A stretch of 64,000 bases of DNA from Legionella jamestowniensis (GTDB lineage: Bacteria; Pseudomonadota; Gammaproteobacteria; Legionellales; Legionellaceae). Below the pieces are notes generated by a model. That model worked only from the letters and a program-made list of their open reading frames with translations. It searched no databases and was not told the DNA's origin. Every line of letters begins with the position of its first letter. The stretch's first letter is position 1. The translations under genes were made by a program, and so were the position numbers. Shown piece after piece: positions 47,383 through 55,384 of this stretch. The stretch is from assembly GCF_001467745.1 (NCBI RefSeq), contig NZ_LNYG01000001.1:179378-243377 (forward strand), given 5' to 3'.

Positions 47383-49152
47383 TCAATCAAGGGCTGAGGC
47401 TTGCATTAATTGCTTTAAAAATTGACTTGCTGAAGTTTCGCCTACAAGACGTAGCTTGCTTTGCTCGTAACCCTTTTTGTTAAAAAATAAAAAGGTAGGT
47501 GGAGCGACAACGCCATATTGTCGTAGTAATGCTTTATCTTGTGCATTATTCGCGGTGATATCTACTTTTAAAACAATAAAGTTTTTTAACGCTGCTTCGA
47601 CTTGTGGATCTTTAAAAGTAGTAGATTCCATAATTTGACAGGAAGTGCACCAATCAGCATAAAAATCAAGCATCACAGGCTTTCCTTTTGCTTTCGCAAT
47701 GGCTTGCTGTACCTCAGAGACAGTACTGACCGTTTCAACAGAAAAATTAGAGTTTGCATTTGCAGTAGCCTGAAGCCCTGTCAGCGGCTGTAAGGGATTG
47801 GTATTGCCCATACTCGCACCGATTAATATTAATAAGCCGTAAACCAAGCTCATGAGACCAAAGCCTTGTTGTAACTTGGCAAAATTTGAGAGAGCTTTAT
47901 TGAAGGCCCCGGAATAAATTCCCACGAAAATTAACAAGCTTGACCATAGGAGCATAACGACAGCTCCCGGCAGGATACGACTTGCCAAATAAATAGCGAC
48001 GGCAAGAAGCAAGACACCAAAAAAGGTTTTGACGCCATTCATCCAGTGTCCGGCTTTAGGCAACCATTTACCTGCAGATATTCCAATTAATAGCAAAGGG
48101 GTGCCCATACCTAACCCTAAAAAAAATAAAGTCAGGCTACCAAATATTACATTGTTGCTATGTGCGATATAGCTTAATGCCCCAATTAAAGGGGCAGTAA
48201 CACAAGGGGACAAGATAAGGGTTGAGAAACAACCCATGACAGCAGCACCCAGGTAATGGCCATTCGCTTGATTTTTACTTGCTCCTGCAATTTTTGCTTG
48301 CCAGGAGATTGGCAAGCGTAATTCATAATATCCGAACATGGAAAGGGCTAATAAGACAAAAACCATACTAAATAATCCGATAACCCAGGGCGATTGCATG
48401 GCAATTTGCAGATTACTGCCTAATAAAGCGACTACAGCACCGACGAAAGCATAGGTAACTGACATACTTAGAACATAACTTAAAGAAAGAAAAAATGCTT
48501 TACGCGTAGAAATATTTTTTCCATGTCCAACAATAATGCCTGAAAGTACGGGTACCATGGGTAAGACGCAGGGAGTAAACGATAAAAGCAGTCCAAAACC
48601 AAAGAAAATTAAAATAACCATGCTCCAATGGTGTTGGGTAAAAACTTCTTCAATGTCATCAGTCGCCGAGGTGGCCCCACTTTTTTCCTCTTGTTGATAG
48701 GGAATATTTTCCATATTGACCTGCGTTAAGGCCAGCTCATTATCAATGGTTAATCTAATTTGTCGTATTTCTGGAGGGTAGCAAAACCCATCGTCTGCAC
48801 AGCCTTGAAAACTTAAATTAAGTAAGGTTTCTCCTGGTTGTTCGCCTAAGATAGGTACGGGAAGCGATAATTCATTGCGGTAAATGGGATAGCTTTTTCC
48901 CTGTTTATCCATTTTTGTCAAAGGAGTTGGGAAGCGTAAACTGCCTAAGTGAACATTACTATGGGGTTGAGTGGTGACTTTAATGCGATCAGCATAAAGG
49001 AAATAGCCGGGTTTAATTTGCCAAATAAGAGAGAAGGTATTTGGATCAATCTGTTTTGCATTAACTTGAAAAACCTCCGCTGCAGGAAGAGGGGTTGCAT
49101 AATTAACAAATGAGATAAAACAGAGTAATGAAAACAATAACCACTTTTTCAT
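47383..49152 (-). CDS. dsbD: Thiol:disulfide interchange protein DsbD
   Basis: 589 residues from the ATG at 49152, giving a typical signal peptide (MKKWLLFSLLCFISFVNYA) with AAGGT just upstream; earlier in-frame starts would bury it. A periplasmic alpha domain holds GCADDGFC, a membrane beta domain with about eight helices holds FTPCVLP and LSPCVTAPL, and a C-terminal thioredoxin-like domain has WCTSC. It carries electrons from cytoplasmic thioredoxin to periplasmic DsbC and DsbG. All six redox Cys are present. Confidence 0.96.
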   Translation of the reverse strand: MKKWLLFSLLCFISFVNYATPLPAAEVFQVNAKQIDPNTFSLIWQIKPGYFLYADRIKVTTQPHSNVHLGSLRFPTPLTKMDKQGKSYPIYRNELSLPVPILGEQPGETLLNLSFQGCADDGFCYPPEIRQIRLTIDNELALTQVNMENIPYQQEEKSGATSATDDIEEVFTQHHWSMVILIFFGFGLLLSFTPCVLPMVPVLSGIIVGHGKNISTRKAFFLSLSYVLSMSVTYAFVGAVVALLGSNLQIAMQSPWVIGLFSMVFVLLALSMFGYYELRLPISWQAKIAGASKNQANGHYLGAAVMGCFSTLILSPCVTAPLIGALSYIAHSNNVIFGSLTLFFLGLGMGTPLLLIGISAGKWLPKAGHWMNGVKTFFGVLLLAVAIYLASRILPGAVVMLLWSSLLIFVGIYSGAFNKALSNFAKLQQGFGLMSLVYGLLILIGASMGNTNPLQPLTGLQATANANSNFSVETVSTVSEVQQAIAKAKGKPVMLDFYADWCTSCQIMESTTFKDPQVEAALKNFIVLKVDITANNAQDKALLRQYGVVAPPTFLFFNKKGYEQSKLRLVGETSASQFLKQLMQASALD

Positions 49153-49231
49153 TGATACCTTATAGCTAGCCAAATAGTAATTCATTGTAGTAGCAGTATT
49201 AAAAAAAACCAAAAAAAATTTTAACGTACCC

Positions 49232-49260
49232 CTTGAAAGCTATTGGAGGAATCCCCATAT
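49232..49260 (+). promoter_or_regulatory. Sigma-32 heat-shock promoter of groESL
   Basis: CTTGAAA at 49232-49238 (-35) is followed after 14 bp by CCCCATAT at 49253-49260 (-10), a near-perfect RpoH promoter. It lies about 120 bp upstream of groES and indicates heat-inducible expression. No CIRCE-type inverted repeat was seen. Confidence 0.92.
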
Positions 49261-49381
49261 GGCAGTCATCAGCGAAGTACAATGAATGAAACATTATGTA
49301 TCGGCATTGTGTAACGCTAAAAAATCAGAGCTTACTCTGAAAATTATAGGTGATAATCAAAAAAACCAGGAGAAAACAAGT

Positions 49382-49672
49382 ATGAAAATTCGTCCTTTAC
49401 ACGATCGTGTTGTTGTTCGTCGTATGGAAGAAGAGCGCACTACAGCCGGCGGTATCGTTATTCCAGATAGCGCTACTGAAAAGCCCATGCGTGGCGAGGT
49501 TATCGCTGTTGGTGCAGGTAAGGTATTAGATAATGGTGATGTCCGCGCCTTGGCTGTGAAAATTGGAGATATAGTTCTCTTTGGCAAATATTCTGGTACA
49601 GAAGTTAAAGTAGCAGGCCAAGAATTGGTTGTGATGCGTGAAGACGACATCATGGGTGTTATTGAGAAGTAA
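49382..49672 (+). CDS. groES: Co-chaperonin GroES
   Basis: 96 residues from the ATG at 49382 with AGGAGAAA upstream; the longer frame from 49286 is artificial. It is the GroEL lid subunit: [14 protein letters not shown], the mobile-loop region around [11 protein letters not shown], and [13 protein letters not shown]. It is the first gene of the groESL operon and 34 bp from groEL. In Legionella this gene is also called htpA. Confidence 0.98.
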   Translation: MKIRPLHDRVVVRRMEEERTTAGGIVIPDSATEKPMRGEVIAVGAGKVLDNGDVRALAVKIGDIVLFGKYSGTEVKVAGQELVVMREDDIMGVIEK

Positions 49673-49706
49673 ATCGACTATCTAGGATTTAAAGGAGACT
49701 ATTATA

Positions 49707-51350
49707 ATGGCTAAAGAAGTACGTTCTGGTGACGATGCACGTCAAAAAATGATTTCCGGTGTAAATATTTTAGCAAATGCCGTACGCGTAACGATGGGTC
49801 CTCGTGGACGCAACGTTGTATTGGAAAGATCTTTTGGTGCTCCTACAGTCACCAAAGATGGTGTGTCTGTTGCTAAAGAAATTGAATTGGAAGATCGCTT
49901 TGAAAATATGGGCGCTCAGATGGTTAAAGAAGTTGCTTCTAAAACGTCTGATGCAGCCGGTGATGGTACAACTACTGCTACCGTATTGGCTCGCGCTATT
50001 ATGGTTGAAGGTAACAAAGCGGTTGCTGCTGGTATGAATCCAATGGATTTAAAGCGCGGTATCGACAAAGCCGTTACAGCAGTGACTAAGAAACTACAAG
50101 AAATGTCTAAACCTTGCAAAGATGGCAAAGCCATTGCTCAAGTTGGTACAATTTCTGCAAACTCTGATCAATCTATCGGTGATATTATTGCTGAAGCAAT
50201 GGAAAAAGTGGGTAAAGAAGGCGTAATTACTGTTGAAGACGGTAACAGCCTGGAAAATGAATTATCTGTAGTTGAAGGTATGCAGTTTGACCGTGGCTAC
50301 ATTTCTCCCTACTTCATTAACAACCAACAAAACATGAGTGCTGAGCTTGAGCATCCATTTATTCTTTTGGTTGATAAGAAGATTGCTAATATTCGCGATA
50401 TGCTTTCTGTATTGGAAGGTGTTGCCAAGTCCGGTCGTCCTTTGTTAATCGTTGCAGAAGATGTTGAAGGCGAAGCATTGGCTACATTGGTTGTTAACAA
50501 CATGCGTGGTATCGTTAAAGTATGTGCGGTGAAAGCGCCTGGCTTTGGTGATCGTCGCAAGGCAATGTTGCAGGATATCGCTATTCTGACTAACGGCCAA
50601 GTGATCTCTGAAGAAGTGGGCAAGAGCCTTGAAGGTGCCTCATTAGAGGACTTAGGTACTGCAAAACGCGTTGTAGTGACTAAAGAAAATACCACTATTA
50701 TTGATGGTGAAGGTAAAGAATCTGAAATCAATGCACGTATTACTCAAATTCGCGCACAGATGGAAGAAACTACTTCTGATTATGATCGTGAGAAGTTACA
50801 AGAGCGCGTTGCCAAACTAGCCGGTGGTGTTGCCGTGATTAAAGTTGGTGCAGCTACTGAAGTAGAAATGAAAGAGAAAAAAGCTCGCGTAGAAGATGCT
50901 CTGCATGCAACTCGTGCTGCTGTTGAAGAAGGTATCGTTGCAGGTGGTGGTGTTGCCTTGATTCGTGCACAAAAAGCACTGGATGGTTTAAAAGGTGAAA
51001 ATGCTGATCAAGACATGGGTATTAACATTCTGCGTCGTGCTATTGAATCACCATTGCGTCAAATCGTTGCTAATGCTGGTTACGAATCCTCCGTAATTGT
51101 TAACAAAGTTGCTGATAACAAAGACAATTTTGGATTTAACGCAGCCAGTGGTGAATATGGTGACATGGTTGAAATGGGTATCCTGGATCCAACCAAAGTG
51201 ACTCGTACTGCTCTGCAAAATGCTGCTTCTGTAGCCAGCTTGATGCTCACTACCGAGTGCATGATTGCTGACCTTCCTAAAAAAGAAGAGCCAGTAGGCG
51301 CCGGTGATATGGGCGGCATGGGTGGAATGGGTGGCATGGGCATGATGTAA
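49707..51350 (+). CDS. groEL: Chaperonin GroEL
   Basis: 547 residues, full length, with AAAGGAG upstream. Hsp60 chaperonin of the cytosol, binding and refolding polypeptides in an ATP-driven cycle with GroES. Visible motifs include [24 protein letters not shown] (ATP site), [11 protein letters not shown] and the C-terminal GGM repeats. Known in Legionella as HtpB, an immunodominant heat-shock protein that is also found outside the cytoplasm. Codon use is adapted to high expression. Confidence 0.99.
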   Translation: MAKEVRSGDDARQKMISGVNILANAVRVTMGPRGRNVVLERSFGAPTVTKDGVSVAKEIELEDRFENMGAQMVKEVASKTSDAAGDGTTTATVLARAIMVEGNKAVAAGMNPMDLKRGIDKAVTAVTKKLQEMSKPCKDGKAIAQVGTISANSDQSIGDIIAEAMEKVGKEGVITVEDGNSLENELSVVEGMQFDRGYISPYFINNQQNMSAELEHPFILLVDKKIANIRDMLSVLEGVAKSGRPLLIVAEDVEGEALATLVVNNMRGIVKVCAVKAPGFGDRRKAMLQDIAILTNGQVISEEVGKSLEGASLEDLGTAKRVVVTKENTTIIDGEGKESEINARITQIRAQMEETTSDYDREKLQERVAKLAGGVAVIKVGAATEVEMKEKKARVEDALHATRAAVEEGIVAGGGVALIRAQKALDGLKGENADQDMGINILRRAIESPLRQIVANAGYESSVIVNKVADNKDNFGFNAASGEYGDMVEMGILDPTKVTRTALQNAASVASLMLTTECMIADLPKKEEPVGAGDMGGMGGMGGMGMM

Positions 51351-51369
51351 GCCTGGTTACTATTCCTTA

Positions 51370-51398
51370 AAAACCCGCTTTTAAGCGGGTTTTTTTTT
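51370..51398 (+). terminator. Rho-independent terminator of groESL
   Basis: AAAACCCGCTT pairs with AAGCGGGTTTT at 51370-51393 and is followed by a long T-run. It is a strong intrinsic terminator, 20 bp after the groEL stop. Confidence 0.95.
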
Positions 51399-51451
51399 AG
51401 ATATTCTCAATAGTGGTACAAATAAGTTGGTCTAAACTAAATAACGAAGGT

Positions 51452-51467
51452 AAAGTAAATTTACTTT
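51452..51467. promoter_or_regulatory. Perfect 16-bp palindrome upstream of the PRC-barrel gene
   Basis: AAAGTAAATTTACTTT is exactly self-complementary and lies 33-48 bp before the start codon, a position where an operator would overlap the promoter. No regulator is identified. Confidence 0.3.
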
Positions 51468-51499
51468 TGAAAATATCCTTAGTTAGTAAGGAGATAACT

Positions 51500-51838
51500 A
51501 TGGTAAGCCAACGAAGTGTGGTAAAAGCCAGTGAAGTGACCGGTGTTGATGTAAAAAATATGGAAGGGGAAAGCTTAGGTACTATTCGTGAAGTGGTCAT
51601 TGATAAAGCTTTCGGCAAAGTCAATTATTTGGTGCTAGAATTTGGTGGTATTTTGGGTTTTGGTAACAAGTTTTTTGCACTTCCATGGCATTTATTTAAA
51701 TACAATAAAACTGAAGATTGTTTTTTAATTGATTTAGATAGAGAGCGTTTACAAAATGCACCCGGTTTCGATAAGGATCATTGGCCAGATTTTGCTGCAC
51801 CGGATTTTGCTTCGAAAATTCATAAGTATTATGAATAA
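51500..51838 (+). CDS. PRC-barrel domain protein
   Basis: 112 residues from the ATG at 51500 with AAGGAG upstream. The PRC-barrel is visible as MVSQRSVVKASEVTGVDVKNMEGESLGTI (stated as positions 1-29 in part), then KVNYLVLEFGG and FALPWHLF. PRC-barrel proteins act in stress responses, RNA processing (RimM) or photosynthetic reaction centres; here a stress role is suggested by the neighbouring yqj-like genes. It is likely the first gene of a four-gene operon. Confidence 0.88.
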   Translation: MVSQRSVVKASEVTGVDVKNMEGESLGTIREVVIDKAFGKVNYLVLEFGGILGFGNKFFALPWHLFKYNKTEDCFLIDLDRERLQNAPGFDKDHWPDFAAPDFASKIHKYYE

Positions 51839-51868
51839 ATAATTCATTATCAATTATAAGGAAATATC

Positions 51869-52210
51869 ATGAATAAAAGTCCTGCAAAACCAAGTGGTGA
51901 GAAAAAAAGTACAAAATCTTCTCAAATGAAAGAGCACTTAACAGCCGATTCGGTGTCTACAGCCAAAAAAAGAGCTCGAGGCGCGCAAAGCCGTGATACT
52001 CAAAAAGAAAGAATTGAGGAGCATTATCAGCAATTGAAAGATAACACTAATGCATGGGTAGAAGAAGGCATAAAAAAATTCGAAGAGACTCAGGAAAGTT
52101 TTAAAGAGTACACCGATGAGCTTGCGAAAAATGTAAGGAATAACCCACTTAAAGCGGTTCTAATTGCCGGTGGCATTGGGTTTATTTTATCCTCACTTTT
52201 TAGAAAGTGA
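51869..52210 (+). CDS. YqjD/ElaB (DUF883) family protein
   Basis: 113 residues with AAGGAA before the ATG. An N-terminal Lys/Ser-rich tail and a helical middle part precede one C-terminal membrane segment (KAVLIAGGIGFILSSLF). This is the layout of YqjD and ElaB, stationary-phase proteins that tether ribosomes to the inner membrane. It is followed after 3 bp by a YqjE-like gene, matching the E. coli yqjC-D-E-K arrangement. Confidence 0.85.
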   Translation: MNKSPAKPSGEKKSTKSSQMKEHLTADSVSTAKKRARGAQSRDTQKERIEEHYQQLKDNTNAWVEEGIKKFEETQESFKEYTDELAKNVRNNPLKAVLIAGGIGFILSSLFRK

Positions 52211-52213
52211 TTT

Positions 52214-52615
52214 ATGATAAATTTTATTGAGCATTTGGAAGGGATAATCACCAGTAAAATAGCGACAGCGAAGGGGATGTACACATTATTCAAGCTGGAG
52301 GCTCAGCTGGCAGGATTAAATATAGTGCCCTTGTTGATAAGCTTAGGTGCGTTGGTAGCACTTTGTTTTTCAGGCTGGCTAACCTTTATAGTATTAATTG
52401 GCTACTTATTGATGTTTTTGATAAGTCCCTTGCTAGCTATTATTATTGTTTTTATCCTTAATATCATTGCCCTAATTATTACAGCTAAAAGGATAGCTTC
52501 CTGCATTAGACAAATGAGTTTTGAAAAAACAAGGGCTTTGCTAACCAATCAGCCTAAGGAATCTCATGAGCTCGCGAAAACAACTACAGCACTCCATAAA
52601 TCAGCTAGAAACTAA
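52214..52615 (+). CDS. YqjE-like (DUF1469) inner-membrane protein
   Basis: 133 residues. An amphipathic N-terminus is followed by two strong hydrophobic segments (residues about 35-60 and 65-95). The pattern matches the YqjE/phage-holin-like DUF1469 family, which is thought to work with YqjD. It overlaps the next gene by 50 bp on a different frame. Confidence 0.8.
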   Translation: MINFIEHLEGIITSKIATAKGMYTLFKLEAQLAGLNIVPLLISLGALVALCFSGWLTFIVLIGYLLMFLISPLLAIIIVFILNIIALIITAKRIASCIRQMSFEKTRALLTNQPKESHELAKTTTALHKSARN

Positions 52616-52841
52616 GCTTAAAATGGAGAATGCCAGATTAACAGAACATAAACGCTATTTTAGTCACTTGCTTAAGGAGCATCGCTATCTTTTTTTAGCC
52701 TTGTTAATTCCTACTTTTTTAGTAGGATGGCAAGAAGGGAAGCGTGTAAGAAGTGGACGGGGTGGTAGTTTGAAACGCTTTGCCAAATTTATGTTTAGCA
52801 CCTCCTTTGCGACCCTTAATACTAAAAATTTATTTAAGTAA
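52566..52841 (+). CDS. YqjK-like small membrane protein
   Basis: 91 residues. AAGGA lies at the right distance before the ATG, which is inside the YqjE-like gene (50-bp overlap). It has an N-terminal coiled coil (residues 1-35) and a single transmembrane segment (YLFLALLIPTFLVGWQEG). A basic tail follows. Position and topology match YqjK of E. coli. A clear hairpin follows. Confidence 0.72.
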   Translation: MSSRKQLQHSINQLETKLKMENARLTEHKRYFSHLLKEHRYLFLALLIPTFLVGWQEGKRVRSGRGGSLKRFAKFMFSTSFATLNTKNLFK

Positions 52842-52843
52842 CG

Positions 52844-52870
52844 CTGATACCATCAAGCAGATGGTATCAG
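52844..52870 (+). terminator. Terminator of the yqj-like operon
   Basis: CTGATACCATC (52844-52854) and GATGGTATCAG (52860-52870) make a perfect 11-bp stem with loop AAGCA, followed by TTTCAAGTTT. It begins 3 bp after the stop of the YqjK-like gene. Confidence 0.85.
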
Positions 52871-52878
52871 TTTCAAGT

Positions 52879-53112
52879 TTATTTTCTGTGATCACGGGGA
52901 CTTTCTGAGCCACGATATTGGTTGTCCATGGGTTTGCGGTCTGAAAAATGTTTACCCGCCTTATCATTCTGATCACGCTCGTCTCGACTGGAGTGACGAG
53001 GGTTGGAATCTGGATTGTGTGAATAAGATTTATCTCGATTTGGTGCCTGATTAGAATGACGTCCTTGTTGATCATGATGGCCAGGTTTGTTGTTTTCACT
53101 TCTTTGAGTCAT
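52879..53112 (-). CDS. Small disordered, charged protein
   Basis: 77 residues from the ATG at 53112 with AAGGA upstream. It contains almost no hydrophobic residues and is rich in His, Arg, Asp, Asn, Ser and Gln (NNKPGHHDQQGRHSNQ, DERDQNDKAGKHF). It resembles hydrophilin or stress-related disordered proteins in composition, but no family is recognised. A ribosome site and a terminator-like end support it; an overlapping frame at 52830-53099 looks artificial. Confidence 0.5.
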   Translation of the reverse strand: MTQRSENNKPGHHDQQGRHSNQAPNRDKSYSHNPDSNPRHSSRDERDQNDKAGKHFSDRKPMDNQYRGSESPRDHRK

Positions 53113-53252
53113 GATTAATATCCTTATTGTTAATGAATTTTCCAATTACAGCAAATTTAATAGTAGAAGCTGAATTTAAAAAATTCCAATGGTTATAAAA
53201 AATTATTTTTTAATGATAATAAGACCGTATCTAATCTCATTACCAGCTAAGG

Positions 53253-53578
53253 TTATAGATATTGACTGGTTAAGCCTGCAACGAGAGAGTCTACACCAAT
53301 AGCAATGCTAATTTTTTCTTTATGTTTCCAGGCAGTACTAAAAAATGAAGTCAAATAGCTCTCTTTTACCTCAGTTTCAGCAGCGTTGTTTTTATTCACC
53401 GAGTTGGAATCAACATGGTGTCGCAAATGGTAGAGTAACTCAGGTAGTTCTCCCAACCCAACCCAATGCATGGCGTAGTACTTTTAACAAAGGCTGACAA
53501 TAAATCAAATTGAGCGCCAAGAATTAATTGGCCGTCTTCCATTGTAATCTGTTCAAAAATACTAGAAGGGCTTAGCAT
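53253..53578 (-). pseudogene. Hypothetical gene broken by a one-base frameshift
   Basis: Reading starts at the ATG at 53578 (MLSPSSIFEQITMEDGQL) and continues to FVK at a run of four A on the minus strand (53482-53485). The same protein then continues in another frame (YYAMHWVGLGELPELLYHL) to a stop at 53253. Adding one A to that run joins both parts into an uninterrupted 108-residue product. Without it, the first frame stops much later out of phase. No known domain is seen. It could be a real pseudogene, a sequencing error, or a slippage site. The two overlapping open frames on their own are not convincing genes. Confidence 0.6.
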
Positions 53579-53712
53579 GACACTCTCGAAGCAAAAAATA
53601 GGCAACTAGTAACCAATAAAGCTTAAGTCCAAATTAAGACAAGTGAGAGTATAAGAATACACTTTGGGCGGTATAAAAAATTTGATAAGACAAGCAGTGG
53701 TAATAAAAATGC

Positions 53713-54099
53713 CTAACCGCCAGTCCTTTTATTACATATCTTTTTATACTCTTTTTCTAAGACTAACAATTCTTCATCAGTTAATTTATTCAAATCGATG
53801 GATTGATTATTGGCAGATTTATGTGATTTGATTAATTCATCGAGCTTTAAATTTAAAATAACTGTATCGCGATTTTGGGTGTGTTGAATTAAAAATACCA
53901 TGAGAAAAGTAATAATAGTGGTGCCTGTATTAATAATTAACTGCCAAGTGTCGGAAAAATGAAATAACGGACCTGTAACAGTCCAAATGACAATAGCAAG
54001 CAACGCGAGTAAAAAACTCCATACGGTCCCAACAGCATCAGAAATAACTTTGGCAAAACGAGCAAAGTAATTGTTTGGTTTTTTTTTGTTTTTTTTCAT
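53713..54099 (-). CDS. Low-affinity iron permease family protein
   Basis: 128 residues from the ATG at 54099 with AGGAG upstream; an earlier frame start at 54117 lacks a site. Two membrane helices (SFLLALLAIVIWTVTGPLF, and NTGTTIITFLMVFLIQHTQNRD) and the conserved NRDTVILNLKLDELI signature match PF04120. The family is named for a yeast iron permease, but the bacterial members' transport role is unproven. It lies between the frameshifted gene and dps. The gap 54100-54388 is AT-rich and shows no gene. Confidence 0.85.
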   Translation of the reverse strand: MKKNKKKPNNYFARFAKVISDAVGTVWSFLLALLAIVIWTVTGPLFHFSDTWQLIINTGTTIITFLMVFLIQHTQNRDTVILNLKLDELIKSHKSANNQSIDLNKLTDEELLVLEKEYKKICNKRTGG

Positions 54100-54388
54100 T
54101 GATGCTCCTGATATCAATTAAAGGCATGATTACATAGTTAAAGACTAATGTAATATTTGTTTATCAGCAAGTAGGCCAAATCATCGGTAACGGAAAAGTA
54201 ATTTGCCGGTGTATTTATTTCAATTAACGTTAAGTTTCATTGGAGATTCTGTAAGAATTTGCCTATGATTAAGCTTAGCTACGGTGCATGTTATAGATAA
54301 ATTCTATTAATATAATATAAATAATTTATTTTATAAATGATAAATTTTTGGCTATGTTTAGAATAGAGAACAATAAAAGGAGTTTTAA

Positions 54389-54829
54389 ATGAAAGACATT
54401 ATTAAAAAACTATCGGTCCTCATGGCAGACACTTATGCCATTTATTTAAAAACGCAAAATTATCATTGGCATGTAAAGGGACCTCAATTCAAGGCTATGC
54501 ACGAGTTGTTTGAAATGCAATATCAAGAGTTAGCAGAAGCTGTAGATGCAGTTGCAGAACGAATTCTTACATTAGGACATAATACGCCCGCCACTTTTAA
54601 AGAGTTTGAAAGTTTAAAACGTATAAAAGATGGTGATTCCAACAAAGATGCAAATGCTATGGTGATTGATTTGGCACATGATCATGATACGCTGGTGAAG
54701 GATTTAAATCAGGCCCTAACGCTGGCTCAGGAAAATAAAGATGAGGGAACAGCTAATCTGTTAGGGGATAGAATTGCTGCGCATGAGAAGGCGCGCTGGA
54801 TGCTCAATGCTTCGCGAGACAATGCCTAG
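54389..54829 (+). CDS. dps: Dps-family DNA-binding ferritin
   Basis: 146 residues with AAAGGAG before the ATG. It has the four-helix Dps fold: NYHWHVKG with ferroxidase His, then HELFEMQYQELAEAVDAVAERI with the Asp/Glu ligands. Dps dodecamers oxidise and store iron and protect DNA under starvation and oxidative stress. The N-terminal tail is short, so DNA binding by a long Lys-rich tail is not expected. Expression is likely stress-induced, in keeping with the neighbours. Confidence 0.93.
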   Translation: MKDIIKKLSVLMADTYAIYLKTQNYHWHVKGPQFKAMHELFEMQYQELAEAVDAVAERILTLGHNTPATFKEFESLKRIKDGDSNKDANAMVIDLAHDHDTLVKDLNQALTLAQENKDEGTANLLGDRIAAHEKARWMLNASRDNA

Positions 54830-54885
54830 GGCTGCAAAGGCAACTATGCGGGTACGATAAAAGTACGTAGACCGGTTGCTTGCAA

Positions 54886-55026
54886 CTGTCTCTTAATCAC
54901 ATCTCTCTGCCGACGCCCCGCGGCTTTGTCCGCGGGGTCCAGTGATTTAACGCAGTGCTTCTGGATCCCGCGGGACGTCGGAAAGTAGAGCTGGACTGTG
55001 TTTTCAGAGATGTGTATAAGATTCAG
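54886..55026. mobile_element. MITE-like element 1 with Tn5/IS50-type ends
   Basis: 141 bp. The left end CTGTCTCTTAATCACATCTCT is matched by the right end (reverse complement CTGAATCTTATACACATCTCT) at 17 of 21 positions, and both closely resemble IS50/Tn5 terminal repeats. TTGCTTGCAA lies before it and TTACTTGCAA after it, a 10-bp target duplication with one mismatch. The interior is GC-rich with CCGCGG hairpins and has no open frame, so movement would depend on an IS4-family transposase elsewhere. Confidence 0.82.
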
Positions 55027-55120
55027 TTACTTGCAACCTGGATCGACTATGGAGATTATCTGAGGTAGCAAACAGATTTCATACCTTGGCTGTTCCTAAG
55101 ACATTCCCGGCTACAAGCAG

Positions 55121-55265
55121 CTATCTCTTGGTCACAGCTCTGCCGAAACCCCGCGGCTTGCGAGGTCCAGTGTTTTAGCGCAGAGCCTCTGGATCCCGCG
55201 GTCAAGCCGCGGGACTTCGGAAAGTAGAACTGGACTGGGTTTTCAGAGATGTGTATAAGATTCAG
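55121..55265. mobile_element. MITE-like element 2 with Tn5/IS50-type ends
   Basis: 145 bp, highly similar to element 1 in its interior (CTGGATCCCGCGG, GGAAAGTAGAACTGGACTG). The ends are CTATCTCTTGGTCACAGCTCT and the complement of AGAGATGTGTATAAGATTCAG. Flanks CTACAAGCAG and CTGCAAGCAG form a 10-bp target duplication with one mismatch. It sits 94 bp from element 1 in the same orientation. It is non-coding. Confidence 0.82.
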
Positions 55266-55384
55266 CTGCAAGCAGCCGGGCTACAATGGACGGATACCAT
55301 AAAAGTGCGTAGCCCGGTTGCTTGCAACCGCGATCGTCAATGGAGATTACTGAGAGGGTAGTCAAACGGATTTAGGGTTCGCTA

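Larger units (their letters stand above)
54849..55371. repeat. Intergenic repeat region, two copies of an approximately 85-bp unit
   Basis: One unit appears at 55287-55371 (ATAAAAGTGCGTAGCCCGG, then TTGCTTGCAACC and TGGAGATTACTGAG). A diverged copy appears at 54849-54885 and continues at 55037-55080, interrupted by the first MITE-like element. The unit contains REP-like half palindromes (CCCGGTTGCTTGCAAC). No gene is found in the 555 bp between dps and the next gene. Confidence 0.8.

Noticed and set aside
52830..53099. 89-codon frame overlapping the disordered protein gene
   Set aside because: It crosses the hairpin terminator and uses a different frame from the ATG with a ribosome site; an artefact of low-complexity sequence.
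54886..55265. Sequences resembling Tn5 mosaic-end sequencing adapters
   Set aside because: The ends differ from the mosaic end at several positions, occur at both ends of two similar elements, and are flanked by target duplications. They are genomic element termini rather than library contamination.
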